Under the pieces are notes generated by a model. The model did no database searches. It saw only the letters and a list, made by a program, of their open reading frames with translations, and had not been told where the DNA came from. From Zhengitettix transpicula (Eukaryota > Arthropoda > Insecta > Orthoptera > Tetrigidae): a stretch of DNA of 64,000 nucleotides. The DNA lies in assembly GCA_037074705.1 (NCBI GenBank), contig CM073590.1:235278101-235342100 (forward strand), written 5' to 3'. Position 1 is the first letter of the stretch. Each line of letters starts with the position of its first letter. Made by a program: the position numbers and the translations under genes. This document shows positions 33,909-46,027 of this stretch, one piece after another.

Positions 33909-35480
33909 TGTAATGCCAATTAATTAGACCATTAATTTGTTTAGTTATAAATTGAATTGTCCAAAGCGACAATGGCGCCGAGCTCTGTTTCTTTGTTGAA
34001 ATCCGAAATGGGAAATGCGCGTGGGTAAGGAATTCAGTTTTTTTATTTAGGGCAACAGGCTACATGAGGGCAATCCATTTTGGGCAACTCCCCTTTAAAA
34101 GCATAGGAAGGGATTTGAAAGGGGGCATGCGAAATGGTAGAGGAAGGTAGCCAAGGGTTAACTACGCCCCCCGGGATATATTTTAAGGATCCTACCTGGC
34201 ATTCGCCTGAAGAAATGAAGGGAAAACCCTAGAAAAATCTGCATCGGGTAGGTCGGGCATTAGGTACTTGTCCCACGCCCTTCCGATAGCGGGAGAGGAG
34301 TTTGCTGTGGGGACGCAGCATTCCATTCTCCGTGCTTCGACCAGTTTAGGAGGCAGCTGGCCAACTATTCCAATGGGAATAGAGGACAACTCTTACCGTA
34401 TGCCCCAGGTTTGCGACCCCGGAACATACACCTCTCAGAACAGGCCGAGGTGCCTCGGCTTTTCGGAATCTTAGTTCAAAAACGGAGAGGAAAAGGCATA
34501 CCCAAAGGTAGCCCCTTCGTATCTCTCCTAAAAGATTCTGCCTGCGAGAGAACATGCCTCGAAGGTATTTCCTGCGAGAGAATAGACCTCGCAGCTTGAA
34601 TCGGCAATGATATGAGAAGGAGGCTAAAATCTGAGTACGAGAGATATAATACAGTATCAAACAGTAAAGTCAGCAAATATAAATTTCAAATCGCGAGTTC
34701 CTGTACGGAAGCAAGCAAATAGTTGTACGGAGAGATTTTCATAACAAATTGCAAACGGGGAAGCAAAAGGTTGCTTCACGCTGATGGAACAATTTTCGCA
34801 TTGAGGAATCCGGTGTCCGCTAGCTGACCAGAAAGGGGAGGCTCATCCGAGGTTCCAGATAGCTGAGGACGAGGAATTCAAGCGTGTGTATTAAAATTGC
34901 AATAAAGTAGAGTCAGTGTAAAAAAAATGGCTTTTTAATGTGGTAGTTTTCAAGATACAAGAGAGAGATCTGGTACCAGACAGACGGTCCGTGAGTAACC
35001 AAATCTTTGATATAAATTTGGAAACGATAATTAAAAGGGTAGAGTCATATTTCGTTCAGTTTTCATTTCATTAAGCTTTCTTTCCACTTATATTTCATAT
35101 TGTTTTAGGTAAACTTTTATATTGTAATTGTTAATTGTCAGGTTATACATTGATTTTGTTCTAATTATCAAACCCAGTAGTGACCCTGAGATAAGATAAG
35201 AGATTCGACGAATTTGATTGTAATGATATTAGAACTGTAGGTTCAAAAATGTCACGATTTAATAAATGAAAATTAAAGTATTTATTTTAAATGGATGAAA
35301 TTCGACATGATAAATATTTTTTGTACATTGTAAAAAAATAATTATTGACGATAATAAATTTATTTTAAGCTGAATCACTGTTGTTAATTATTCCTATAAT
35401 TTAATTAAATCTATTTGATCATTACATAATGGCTTCACCAACGTGGGGCATAATTAATCGCCTAATACTTGTTTATTACA
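33909..35480 (+). mobile_element. LTR-type element B, copy 2, split by SINE-A
   Basis: Starts TGTAATGCCAATTAATTAG after a TATAT tract and ends TTTATTACA before ATATATATAT. Removing the SINE-A insertion at 34037-34595 leaves about 1.01 kb, the same length as copies 1 and 3. Landmarks: GATCTGGTACCAGACAGAC, AATTAAAAGGGTAGAGTCAT, AAACCCAGTAGTGACCCTGA. TCATTACATAATGGCTTCAC then CAACGTGGGGC near 35425-35455 is the LTR-end plus PBS-like signal. No coding domain. Confidence 0.75.
34037..34595 (-). mobile_element. SINE-A copy 7, nested in LTR-type element B
   Basis: The poly(T)-side start TTTTATTTAGGGCAACAGGC and the 5' end with two damaged palindromic units (CCTGCGAGAGAA...) define a full-length minus-strand copy. 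It interrupts the LTR-type element, so it is the younger of the two. A convincing target duplication was not found. Confidence 0.9.
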
Positions 35481-35490
35481 ATATATATAT

Positions 35491-36501
35491 TGTAATAATC
35501 AAAATTAATAACATTTAATTTAATTTATTTGTATTTAGATTTATTCGTGCCCCACGTTGTGGAAGCCATTATGTAATATATAAAAATGATGTGGCCTTTT
35601 AAATCAAAAATTATAAACTTTACAAACAAACAAATTTATTTTCAATGTTTGAAACAATTACACAAATAATTACAAATAGAATTTATCTCAGGGTCATTAT
35701 TGGTTTGATAATGGCTAATCATTTATTTAGAAATATTATCAACACTAATTTCAAATAAAAAGATTTACTCGTCAATTAACAAAGACGAAATTTACTTGTC
35801 GACGAAATTATACTAAAATATGGATTCTACTTAACAAATTTTTTTCAAAGGAAGAGAACGAAATCTGACGTCTTTCTTTTAATCCGGTTTACATAATTAA
35901 TTATTTTATATTGGTCCTCACGGCAGCATTCCACGATACTTTTGACTTACGAAGCACTATGGCGGGTTTTTGCACAGCTTCTACTCAAACTCACAGATTC
36001 TAATTAATATTTTTAGTTTTAAATCTGGAACCAGGAACCTCTTCTTCGTCTCTCCCAGCCTCGGTTGAGTTACTCACGGCTGCCCAGCTTAGCAGGTTTT
36101 TATAGTTCTGTTTGCGTAAATGTTTTGCCTATGAGCAAAACGTTCATGGCCCAATCACCTCTGTTGGTTGATAATCCTCGTTATTTCTTTGCAAGTTTCC
36201 GTTGAATATTTGAACTGGTCTCGTCTATTTCAACTTGAACCATTTCTGTTGTGTCTGTCTGCTTCTACTTAACTTTACTTTTCAAAAGAATATCTCGTAT
36301 ATTTCAGTACGACCTGTACTTGACCAAACCGTCCACCCAACTGAATACTGCTTCGCAATTTCGAGTGCGCAGTGCTTCTTACGACAAAGAAAACAATACT
36401 CTCCTACATTTGTGCTACATTTGTGACCGCCGTCAAGAATGTTTCTCTAACAATTTATTTTTTTAATTTCTCAATTAATGCCTTAATTAATTGGCATTAC
36501 A
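35491..36501 (-). mobile_element. LTR-type element B, copy 3, inverted next to copy 2
   Basis: Read on the minus strand it starts TGTAATGCCAATTAATTAAG (36501 inwards) and ends ATTACA at 35491. Only ten bases of ATATATATAT separate it from copy 2, and a TA run follows at 36502. GTGCCCCACGTTGTGGAAGC at 35549-35568 is the reversed PBS-like site. Both copies thus appear to use the same TA tract in opposite orientations. Confidence 0.75.
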
Positions 36502-36518
36502 ATATATATATATATATA

Positions 36519-38029
36519 TATCATAATTAAACGATTATTTGCAATGACTCGAGAAAGAAACCAAAACGGAGATCTGAACTACGCTTAGTGACTGTTTCTT
36601 TTCCATTCACCTGTTGGTAATAGCTGCAAATTGTGCTGTGGTGTATTGTACATAAGTAAAAGTGATAATTTAAATTATTAATAGATTTTTCATCTGGAGT
36701 TTACGACTGTTATTTGGCGCTAAGTGAAATTGAAATGTTACACCTTCTGACTAGACCAGAGAGACAAAGGGGACGGTAGAATGGTAAAAGGAAGAAGAAA
36801 TAGAAAAAGGGGAAGCCTTTGTGTTTGTGGGCCGAGTGTATATCAGACAAACTGACCTCAGTATACACGAAGGGATCGGGCTGAGGTTACGCGGGATATT
36901 TCTGTCTTAAATCAAACAAGGTCTGGCCACAAGAGAGAGACAGAGAGTCTGCTAGTATTAAAGTTTAAGACTCCGACGTTGCATCACGGCTCCTAACGTA
37001 CACACGGAGTCTGTATTTAGCAGCGGCGACGCTGACGTTGCCTCACAGAGTGAGAGAGATCAGCAGACAGGTGCAATTGTTGCGAGACGCCGCCGTAAAC
37101 AGGTTGAGAGTGGATGGCCGGGTCCAGCAGCCAGCATCCCTGCGGAGAGGACACTCAACACGTCCGCGAGAACACATACACAAAAGTTCAAAATTAAACG
37201 GCCCAGAAACACGACTTCCCAAAATAAAGAAAGAGCAAATTACACGCCGCAAGATTTACATCCGAGTAAACGTACACACACTTCTCTAAAGTGGCGACGA
37301 AGCTTAACACGGCTGTTATATTTAACCACGGTCTCAGCTCCAATCAAACGGTACAACTAACTAATGAAATTAGTCTATATAAATAATAAAGATGCCTGTA
37401 AACTCAGAATATATCAAAAGGAAAACTGTTTTTATTTTATTTTAATTAACCCCGGAGAAGAAATTGATTCGACACTAACCTCTTGGAAAACATTTCATTT
37501 AACCAATAGCGTCAGTGATTGGGACATTTCTCCGTGTACGTTCCCCTTCCTGACCTAACCCCTCGGCATCTAACTTCAAATAATCCAGGATGGTGCCTGA
37601 CGGTACCAACCCTATTACATAGCATAAGAGAGTCTAAAAAATAACGCCGAAATAAAAGTTAAAAATACTCGCTAACGTCTAAAAATACTCCCGGGACCCT
37701 AAAGGGATAAAAAAAATAGACTAAAATATAGCTGGTATCGTAAGAAAAAAAAATACACTAGGTTACCTTAAATGGGTCAAAACTACTCAGTGTGTCAACC
37801 ACGTCCACCGCCACGACGGGAAACATAAAATTTCATTAACAACCATACGACAATTAAACTCAGTGTCTCCTATAACCCCGGAATCTACAAAAATGTTGGT
37901 CTTTTTTGTATTATTTGTTATTTAAATTCCTTCACAGAAACACCGGTACGGTTCATAAAATTCTGGAATACAAAATTTCCCTGTCCAACATAAGTAAAAG
38001 AAGTCTATAGTAATACTAATTAAAATTAT
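36519..38029. other. Unassigned DNA, partly GC-richer
   Basis: A moderately GC-rich segment at about 36760-37320 has no recognisable domain. AGTGGCGACGAAGCTTAACA at 37290-37309 and TTTGGCGCTAAGTG near 36713 begin with the TGGCG seen at primer-binding sites, but no LTR could be delimited. Otherwise nothing. Confidence 0.3.
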
Positions 38030-38360
38030 AATTCTTTAACTACCCTAAGGGTATAATATAATATTTACAGTACTCGATAAAAAATTCAATACGTATTAGT
38101 AAAAAAATTAATGATTAGAGAATTGACTATCATAAAATATAGAATTACACATCACACAAGATTAAACACAAAACTTCACGCACACTACAAGAACGAGGGA
38201 CAAATAACTTAAATAAACAGAGGGACGAGGAATCTGCCCTCCCGTAGAAAATCCAGGCCGTACATGAAACAGACAAAACGGAAGAGGAGAAAAGAGCAAC
38301 AGAGACTAAGGAAGTTATGAGATAAGTAGTTTTATTAGCAACACATTGAATCCTTTTGCA
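38030..38360 (-). repeat. Interspersed repeat D, copy 1
   Basis: On the minus strand TTCCGTTTTGTCTGTTTCAT, then GTACGGCCTGGA.TTTCTACG and GGAGGGCAGATTCCTCGTCC recur nearly unchanged at 46085-46145 on the plus strand. Similarity continues through GAAGTTTTGTGTTTAA and TTCTCTAATCATTAATTTTT. I estimate high identity by eye over about 250 bp. It may be part of a LINE 3' region or an LTR; no ORF is conserved between the copies. Confidence 0.65.
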
Positions 38361-38940
38361 GTTTTTTTTAAAAAAATAATTATTAGGGTAACGATCAAGA
38401 AGCTCCTGTACTGAGTAAAAAGCGCCTTTCCGAAGAATATAAGTAAAGAAGTAAAGAAATATTAAATCGAGGGTTACATAACGGAAATCGATCCCATTTT
38501 TTTTACGAGGAGTCAAAGATACCATCTTAATTGTCTCGCATAAAAGATGGTAATGCATAAGGGATAACGAGCACAATAAGAACCCAATTATACCTTCCAC
38601 GAGAAGGGGAGGGAAGAAACGTGATGAATTCTCACTAATTGGTCGAAATGGCGGGGGAAGTTATTTCCTTTGTACTGGATGGGGCGTTTCTGTTTTCCTG
38701 GCTTATACTGGCTATTTTCACATTATTCCGAGAATTGTGGCGAGAGTTTAACTTCGCGTCTGTTTGTTAGATAACGATTCTCTCTCGTTACCTTCCAAAA
38801 GACTAACGAGATAAAAGGATTTACACGGATATAAACATCTTCGCAAGTATCTGCAAAATATTCTGAAACACTGGACGGACATTTCTCAATAAATAAACAA
38901 TGATTGTAGTATTAATACTCTCCGATCACATGTTAATGGC
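38361..38940. other. Unassigned intergenic DNA
   Basis: The 151-codon minus-strand frame across 38145-38600 overlaps repeat D and has no recognised domain. Nothing else identified. Confidence 0.35.
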
Positions 38941-38995
38941 ACTTTTAGTTTGTCCAATGTAGCAGTAAATTTTGTAAACATCGCAATTTCCTTTT
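38941..38995 (-). pseudogene. Penelope-like GIY-YIG endonuclease scrap 3
   Basis: The minus-strand frame reads NCDVYKIYCYIGQTKSA. The VYKI...YIGQTK pattern is the full GIY-YIG signature of Penelope-like endonucleases with the usual cysteine-containing insert between the two halves shortened. It stands alone, 0.7 kb before the plus-strand Penelope-like RT relic and in the opposite orientation, so it is a separate insertion. Confidence 0.65.
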
Positions 38996-39639
38996 TCTGT
39001 ATGTGACGTTTTTTATCAAGAAGGAATGTGTATCAGTAGATCTGTAAATGATGGATATTGGATATAATGTAAAGATTTGGACGAACGTGTGATGTAAAGA
39101 AAATTTTGTAATTAGGTAGAACGGGGAAAAAATTGGATTTAGAGGATTGGAGGTGAGTAGCATTTAATTTTGTTCACTCTAATATTTATTTGTTTAAATG
39201 AAAAAATTTAAATGCTCATAAATTATATTGTTAGGGGAATATTAATTGATGGAATTTTGGGTCAAAACGTAATACAGCTCTTTCTTAAGATTTAATTTGG
39301 ATAGGAGGGAGATAAAAAAGAAAATTGTCCTGAGTCTTGAAGTTTTCTAAACCAGTTGATGTTGTCAAGGAAATTATGTGATCTGTTTCAATTCTAGATC
39401 GTGAATAAAATATAGAAAGGGATTAATTATAATTTATTGAAAGTACTCATTAAAACATTATATTTTTGGAACATTGAAATGTACAAAAAAAAATGTCATA
39501 GACGTATATAATATAACATAGAGGTTGGACTAGAAGTACGGTTAAAAATTCTCTAAATTAATTGGATGATTAGATAAAAAAAATTTAAAACCCAAGAAAA
39601 TTTATGAAATCAATTAAAATTTAATCCAAAGTTGTAAAT

Positions 39640-40460
39640 ATTTATACCATTAGTTCTTGTAAAATTGCCAACATTGTTATCGACAAATCAAAATGTTTAC
39701 TCTGAAGGCGGGAGTCTAAATTTATTATCTCTGATTCTTTGCTTAAATCTCTTTATATTTCTTCGGCCAACATTTCCAGAGATTATGATCTTCCAAAAAT
39801 TCATGAAGATTACATTTAGTTTCAGAATAATAGTTTCCTCAACTGAGAGTTCTCTATATAATTTTTCATCTTATTTTCTTCCTTGTTATAATAATGAAGA
39901 ACCTCTTTTTTTTAAGAATTCTATTGAGTTTATTAAAAAATTGTCGAATTTATACATTCAGTCTCACAATAGTCTTTTATCTCATGATGTGGTTTCTTTA
40001 TGTACTAAATCTAGATGGTCGATGATTAAAGATTTCACTACGTTTAATTTAATTGTTGTTACTGTAGTCCTCCATTCTAATTTCTTTAAATTTAATAATA
40101 TTGTTTATCATCAAATTTTCTGGTCTCCTTATGGGTTCCTCCTTATTTCCTTTCTTTGCAGAAATTTTAATGAGGGACAAATTCTTGTATTGAGAAACTT
40201 ACATTTAAACCTACAGCTTATGTGACGTCATATTCTCTATTACCGATTCTGACAAATTTGATTGATTAATGACTGTATTAAATAATGATTCTTCAAATAT
40301 TAAATTCAGTAATGAAATAGAAATTGATTGATTGTCTAAAGTTTTTAGAAGTTTCTATTTTCCGTCAAAATAAGGTTTAACATTTTATTGAGTTTCATAA
40401 ATCTACTCAGGTAGAGTTTTAAATTTTTTATCTCATAATCCAATTGATTAATATATTGAC
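39640..40460 (+). pseudogene. Penelope-like element reverse transcriptase, decayed
   Basis: A mosaic of frames follows the Penelope-like RT order: RDYDLPKIHEDYI at 39778-39817 (the LPKIHK block), FRIIVSSTESSLYNFSSY from about 39830, KNSIEFIKKLSNLYIQS, then SHDVVSLCTK, which is motif A with its Asp (normally SFDVVSLFT). NNIVYHQIFWSPYGFLL at about 40090-40142 is motif B (normally GSPMGSPLSP). In another frame CDVIFSITDSDKFD at about 40223-40260 fits motif C, with one of the two Asp codons lost. EIEID and HKSTQVEF at 40318-40425 fit the following KSTHTGRYL region. Frameshifts, stops and substitutions in motif B make it inactive. A linked endonuclease domain was not recognised downstream. Confidence 0.82.
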
Positions 40461-40737
40461 AATGTCTGATAATTCTCTAAACGCATTGTGACAATCTCAG
40501 AAAAGAAAAGGTTATATGAGGACTTCAGATTAATGATTACACTCCAAACTTTTCCCAGACCGTAAAAGACCGAAATATTCCACAGTGAATGTGAATTTTA
40601 TTATCGAAAGTGTGGCAATGTAAATTTCGAACACATTTTAAAGTTTTAATTCGCCAATAAGGAGTAGAAATTATGTAATCTTTTTCAACGTGTCGATTAA
40701 GGACATATTGTGTGTTGGAAGACGGGTTAATTAGACC

Positions 40738-41093
40738 CTAGCAAAAAATAAAATAATAAATTTAATTTAAAAAATTAAAATAAAATAAATAAAAAATAAA
40801 TTAAATTAAAAAATTTTAAAAATAAAATAATAATAATAATAAAAATAAAATAATAAATCAATGAAAATTAAAAATAAATTAAAAATAAAAATAAAATAAT
40901 ATAAATAAATCTAAAAAAATAAAATTAAAAAAATAAAATATAAATAAAATATAAAATTAATTAAAATTAAAATAATAAATAAATAAATTAAAATTAAAAA
41001 TGTTAAAAAAAAATTAATTAAAAATTTAATAAAATAAAAATAAATTAAAATAAATTAAAAATAAAAAATAAAATAAAATAAAAAAGAGTAATA
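40738..41093. repeat. A/T low-complexity tract (TAAAA/TTAAA type)
   Basis: About 355 bases almost entirely A and T, with degenerate AATAAA/TTAAAA units. It follows the Penelope-like RT relic and could be an expanded A-rich tail, but this is not demonstrable. Confidence 0.9.
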
Positions 41094-42947
41094 ATAATTT
41101 AGATATATATTTATTTCTTGATAGCATTAGACCTCTACAGAGGAATTAGGACAAATTAATGAATTATTACATTCAAAAGAAAAATACACAAATGAGGAAG
41201 AAAGACATCACATGCATATAAGAAATATAACAAATATAAAAGGAAAAAAATAATAAGTACGCAAATAGAATATGCATATATAACTAAAGTAAATAAATCC
41301 ATAAGGTAAAAGGGTTTATTCATAAACTAAAAGAGAAAAATCGTACAGTAATAGTAAAAACTTAAAAAATATTCTACGAGTTTTAATTTAGCAGTTTACT
41401 ATTGTTATTATTTACTCAGAAGGTTAACAACAAATTAATTGTTTTCACTCAAGTTGCAAGCCTTTTTTTTTTCAGTCGAAGTATATCAACATCGGCAGTG
41501 AAGCACTACGATAAAAAAAATAGGGAAGTGAAATGAAAGATTAACAAGGTGAACGGTAAAGACACAGCACACAGAAAATATCAACTGTGACAAGAAAAAG
41601 TAGAAAGATAGAAAAAGATAAGAAGAATAAACCAGTTTTTTTGGGGGGGGGGGGATAGAAAGTGACACAGCGTTTTTTCTAATATTCTCGCGTTAATATA
41701 AATTCCTATATAATATCTTTAATTGCTGATCTTTTCTCTTTAAACAAAAAAATATCTAAATATGACTTTAATTTAAAACAGTATTATTTCTATGAATTAT
41801 TTTTGTCAGGTGATAGAAATTTCCACAGAAAATATTTTAAAGTTTTTATATTCAAATAACGCATGTAATATTTATTTCATATTTTTAAGGATTATGTGTT
41901 TTTGTTTTAAGTAAGTTTAAATTAATTTTTAAATTAAGAAATTAATAAATGTTCTTCTTCTGAAATATTTTATTTTTTTTAATAATTATTATTATTAATA
42001 ATAATTAATTTTTTAAAAAAAGGCTATAGGCATGAGGTGTCACAGGTTAAGATATCAATAATTGTTTGTAAAATTTAAATACAGTTACTTCACCTGTTTT
42101 TTTAAATTTATTTATAAATTACCCTGGAAATGCGTCCAGGCACAAACAGAAACGAACGCAAAGTAGGGTTCATTGTCTCCGTTGTTATTAATATCTCCCA
42201 GTTTCAGATTATCAGGACCATATTTGCGTACAATGGCGCGTAATTACTTTCCCTTTTATAAACATGTGCGTATCAAAAGGTCTTTCTATTCGCTGGCCTA
42301 CCTTTTCCCCCTGTTTTGTTTTGATTCGCTATTCCACCTCTTGCTGTGTAGCTCGTCTGTCTCCCTCAGCCTTTGTGTGAGCATATTCAGCCAATGATAA
42401 TCCTCAGGGACATAAAATCAGCGCACCAACAGTTTACTCTGGCAACTAACCGTATTTTCGCCTCGTAGTTTGTCTCGGGTTCGTTGTGTTGTTATTGTTG
42501 GGTGTTTGTATTTTTCATCTGTTGTGTAGCAAAGCGTTCTTCCATATTGACGTTGGAATTTTTCCGTTAGTTAGCATTGCCGCCGCCGTTGGAAAAACAA
42601 ATTATTGTTTCACTGTTTTGTACCTCTCCCCCCACCCCCCAATCAATTGTGTGCGAAAATGTATCATTTCGCTCGGAGAAATCGTTTAGGACCCCCCAAA
42701 AAAACAAAACGTTCAATAGTCATATGAAAACATTAATAATTCGTTTATCTCGGACCTGGCTTTCGTCTCAGATTCGCCTGAATAATTTTCTGTGGGCTAC
42801 AGAAAAACAATTTTTATTTTAACCTTCAGAGAGAAAACTGGTTTCCTTACTATGAGTTTTTTTTTTCGAATGATGTTGGAATACGACATTTAATATAAAA
42901 ATAGCAAGTAGAAATAATAGTCAAATAAATTGTAATAGAGAATTAAA
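41094..42947. other. Unassigned intergenic DNA
   Basis: Contains ACCTCTACAGAGGAATTAGG then ACAAATTAAT (about 41131-41160), a possible reversed LINE-tail motif, a G-run at 41643-41654, and a somewhat GC-richer patch at 42170-42720. No gene is supported. Confidence 0.35.
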
Positions 42948-43516
42948 TTTTTTTTTAGGGCAACAGGCTACATGAAAGTGATCCACTTTGAGCAACTCCC
43001 CTTTAATAGCATAGGAAGAGATTTGAAAGAGGGGATGCGGAAGGGTAGAGGAAGTTAGCCAAGGGTAACTAGGGCCCCCGGGCTATGGTTTTAAGGATCC
43101 TACCCGGCATTCGCCTAAAGAAATGCAGGGAAAACCCTATAAAAACCTGCATCAGGTAGGTCGGGCATTGGGTACTTGTCCCACGCCCTTCCGATAGCGG
43201 AAGAGGAGTTTGCTGTGGGGACGCAGCATTCCCTTCTCCGTGCCCCGACCAGTTTAAGAGGAAACTGGCCGACTATTCCAATGGGAATAGCGAACAACTC
43301 TTACCGTATGCCCAAGGTCTGCGACCCCGGAACATACACCTCTCAGAACAGGCCGAGGTGCCTCGACTTGTGGGAACCTTAGTTCAAAAACGGAGAGGAA
43401 AAGGCATCCCCAAAGGTAGCCCCTTCGTATCTCTTCTAAAAGGTTCTGCCTGCGAGAGAACATCCCTCGCAGGTATTGCCTGCGAGAGAATAGCCCTCGC
43501 AGGCGCATTTCCAGGT
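42948..43516 (-). mobile_element. SINE-A copy 8, full length with target duplication
   Basis: The 12-bp repeat TAGAGAATTAAA flanks it (42936-42947 and 43517-43528). Two palindromic 5' units (CCTGCGAGAGAACATCCCTC then GCAGG, and a second similar one) lie at 43449-43505. The poly(T) on the plus strand at 42948-42956 is the tail. With copies 5 and 12 it defines the full length of the family as about 0.55-0.57 kb. Confidence 0.93.
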
Positions 43517-43528
43517 TAGAGAATTAAA

Positions 43529-44287
43529 GAGTTGAGAGAAATAATTATGGAAACTTTTTTAGTTTTGATAAAGGTGAGAAAAATTGTTATATACTAGGTT
43601 AAGACGAATACCTAAAAAAAATAAGCTGGTTTTAAATAATATCTGAATTACGCAAGACAGCCAAATTGACTACTGCACAGTAGAAATTCGAATACAGTAG
43701 AGCCTTTTACCAGAAAGAGAAATTTAGGTACGCCAATTCTTATTTTAAAGACGTTTGTAATCGTTGTCAGCGACAATGGAATCCCAACGGGTTTTTAAGA
43801 GGGTATTGCAAGATTTCTATTTCCGAAGTTGGCACCTAGCAACGGGAAGAGTTTTTCAATGGACCACTAGAAGAAGAGTAAAAAAAATCGCCGCCAATGT
43901 CACTAAGGAAATCTCATCGCTCTTTTCCCCGCGCGCGCCACAGAACTATTTTTTTTTCTTTCTTCTTCCTAATTTTCAACACGGGCGATAAATCTCGAGT
44001 AAGAAGGCCACATAAAACTGTTGACTAGTCGGGGACGGTGATGGGGGGGGGGACCCCAGAATGTCTCTACACGCAGCTGGTTCTCCTTGATATGAGACTT
44101 TTTAATGTGGTACCATCTTTATTTATGTTTTTTTTAAAAAAAAGATTAGACACTAAAATTGTATCAAGAGGAAAATATACGGTGACGCTACTTGCTGTGT
44201 CAAGGATTTTAAGAAACCACTTTTCATAATCCTTTCCAAGGACGTTTCATTCGGGAGTTTTATTTTGCTGATATGTCCTTTTAACAA
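43529..44287. other. Unassigned intergenic DNA
   Basis: Nothing identifiable except a G-run at 44043-44052. Confidence 0.35.
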
Positions 44288-45262
44288 AGGCTATGGGAGA
44301 AATTCAATATTCCTAGAAAATTAATACAGCTGACTGCACACACCTTTAAAAAAAATGTAAAATGTAGAGTAAAGGCCCTAAATGGGACATCGGAACCTTT
44401 CAATGCGCGCGGAAAAGCTTGAGACAAGGAGATGCCCTAGAAAAAGTGATAAGGAATGCTGAATTGGACATCAGAGGAACCACACTGCATAAATCAATAC
44501 AAATACTAGCATCGCAGATGATGTCGTACTAATTAGGAAGACAGGAGAAGACGATAATAAATGTTCATGTAAGAGACTAAGAGTCTGCAGCAGCACAAAT
44601 AGGGTTAAAAGTCAACTACAATAAACCAAAATTCTTGGAAACCTCTAACAATAGAAATATCTCTCTGAACGATCTTAACATAGAAAGAGGTAACTTAGTA
44701 GTGACAATAAAAACTCCATAGAAGTTAAGTCACAGAATAAAGCCAAGGCAATAAAAGCTATTATAGCTTTAAAAAAAGGTAATGATGTCCAAAACTATAA
44801 AAAGACAGACTAAAATAAAAAATATACACAACCCTAATAAAAACCTGTAGTCTTGTATGGGGTGTGAAAGTTGGACACTGACTAAGGCCGTCGAAGAAAA
44901 ATTGAAAATATTTGAAAGGACGATCCTGAGGAAAATTTATGGTTACAAGCTGTGTTGATGGAATATGGAGAATAAAATACAACGACGAATTACACAGACT
45001 ATACAAAAATACTAACATAGAACACACCTCAAAAAATGGTTAGGACACGTGAAAAGGTTGGAGGACATTAACGCATATAAGAAGCTAACATTCACAAATG
45101 TAGAAGAAAAGGAAGGCCCAAGTTAAGATGGATAGACGGAACCTTGAAAAACATTCAAACATTAAAAGTGGATAGAGGTGCAAGACAGGAATAGATGGAA
45201 GGATATCATTAAGGAGGCTAAGGCTCACAAAGGGCTGTAACGCCGGTCAAGAAGAAGAAGAG
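44288..45262 (+). pseudogene. LINE reverse transcriptase, decayed, different lineage
   Basis: Recognisable peptides in order over shifted frames: LWEKFNIPRKLIQL, then KCRVKALNGTSEPFNARGKA (run-up to motif B), EKVIRNAELDIRGTTLH, QILASQMMSY (remnant of the FADD motif), AAAQIGLKVNYNKPKF, SLNDLNIERGNL, then LTKAVEEKLKIFERTILRKIYG split by the reader here for length as KLKIFERTILRKIYG, WLGHVKRLED and RWKDIIKEAKAHKGL. This is the standard motif order of RTE/Jockey-like RT domains. Motif B and both Asp of motif C are destroyed. It ends CTGTAACGCCGGTCAAGAAG with an AAG tail. Confidence 0.85.
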
Positions 45263-46027
45263 TCCTTTAACAAAAATACACTTTTGCAGAATTGTTTTTG
45301 TATACCAAAAATTTGTAACGAATTAAAAATTCTGTTAAGTAGACACAATAATGATTCAGTAAATTTTAAATTGAGTACATTTTACGGAAAACATTACATT
45401 TAAAAAATTAGGGGGTTGCTTGGTATCTGATACTAACTTTAAAAATTGTAACGGGTGATTTTATACTCACCATTAATTTATTTTTGTTCGTTTTTAATAA
45501 ACTATTTGAGTTTCCTTTGAATGTGTATTATTGAATAAAAGCGTTACGTGACTCGCGTCAAAACAAGGCGGGCATTGACCGGGTTCCAGGTCGTGTGAAT
45601 CACCGTCCAGCACCTTCAAGAGAACCTGAATGATATTCTGAGCGACCACAACTCATGTTTGGGAAACAGACGGTAGTAGTTATGAAGTATTAGTTGAGTA
45701 AGACAAGAAATATTGGAGTATTTGAGGATTTAGGCTGTGTAAGGGGGGACATTAATTGATGAGTAATGGAAAATTATGAGAGAATGCAGAGGCACAATCA
45801 AGACGCCAATTTACTACAGGATTTCTATGAGGAATATTTACGACCCTCGAGCCAACAACTTCCACCCTCGCCTGGGGAGGAACGAAAATCACTAGACAGG
45901 TCGCAGCTACTCCTTCTGATGATCAAACTTCCACAGAAGTCGAGTACACGTCGTCCCACCCCCCACTAAATTTATTAAAGACTTCGCAACACGAACTGTC
46001 TCTGTTTCGTCTTTTTGTTATACTGCC
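45263..46027. other. Unassigned DNA with a short unassigned ORF
   Basis: A 67-codon frame at 45766-45969 (MENYERMQRHNQDANLLQDF...) is hydrophilic with QDFYEEYLRPSSQQLPPSPG and could be a remnant gag-like or unrelated sequence. I do not recognise it and cannot support a gene. Confidence 0.3.

Noticed and set aside
36700..37320. TGGCG-initial sequences as primer-binding sites of an LTR element
   Set aside because: Only the first five bases fit, and no paired LTRs could be delimited.
38145..38600. 151-codon minus-strand ORF, the second longest open frame in the window
   Set aside because: Covers repeat D, whose other copy does not keep the frame; no domain recognised.
45766..45969. 67-codon hydrophilic ORF
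   Set aside because: Not recognised, too short, and next to a repeat; a gag-like origin could not be supported.
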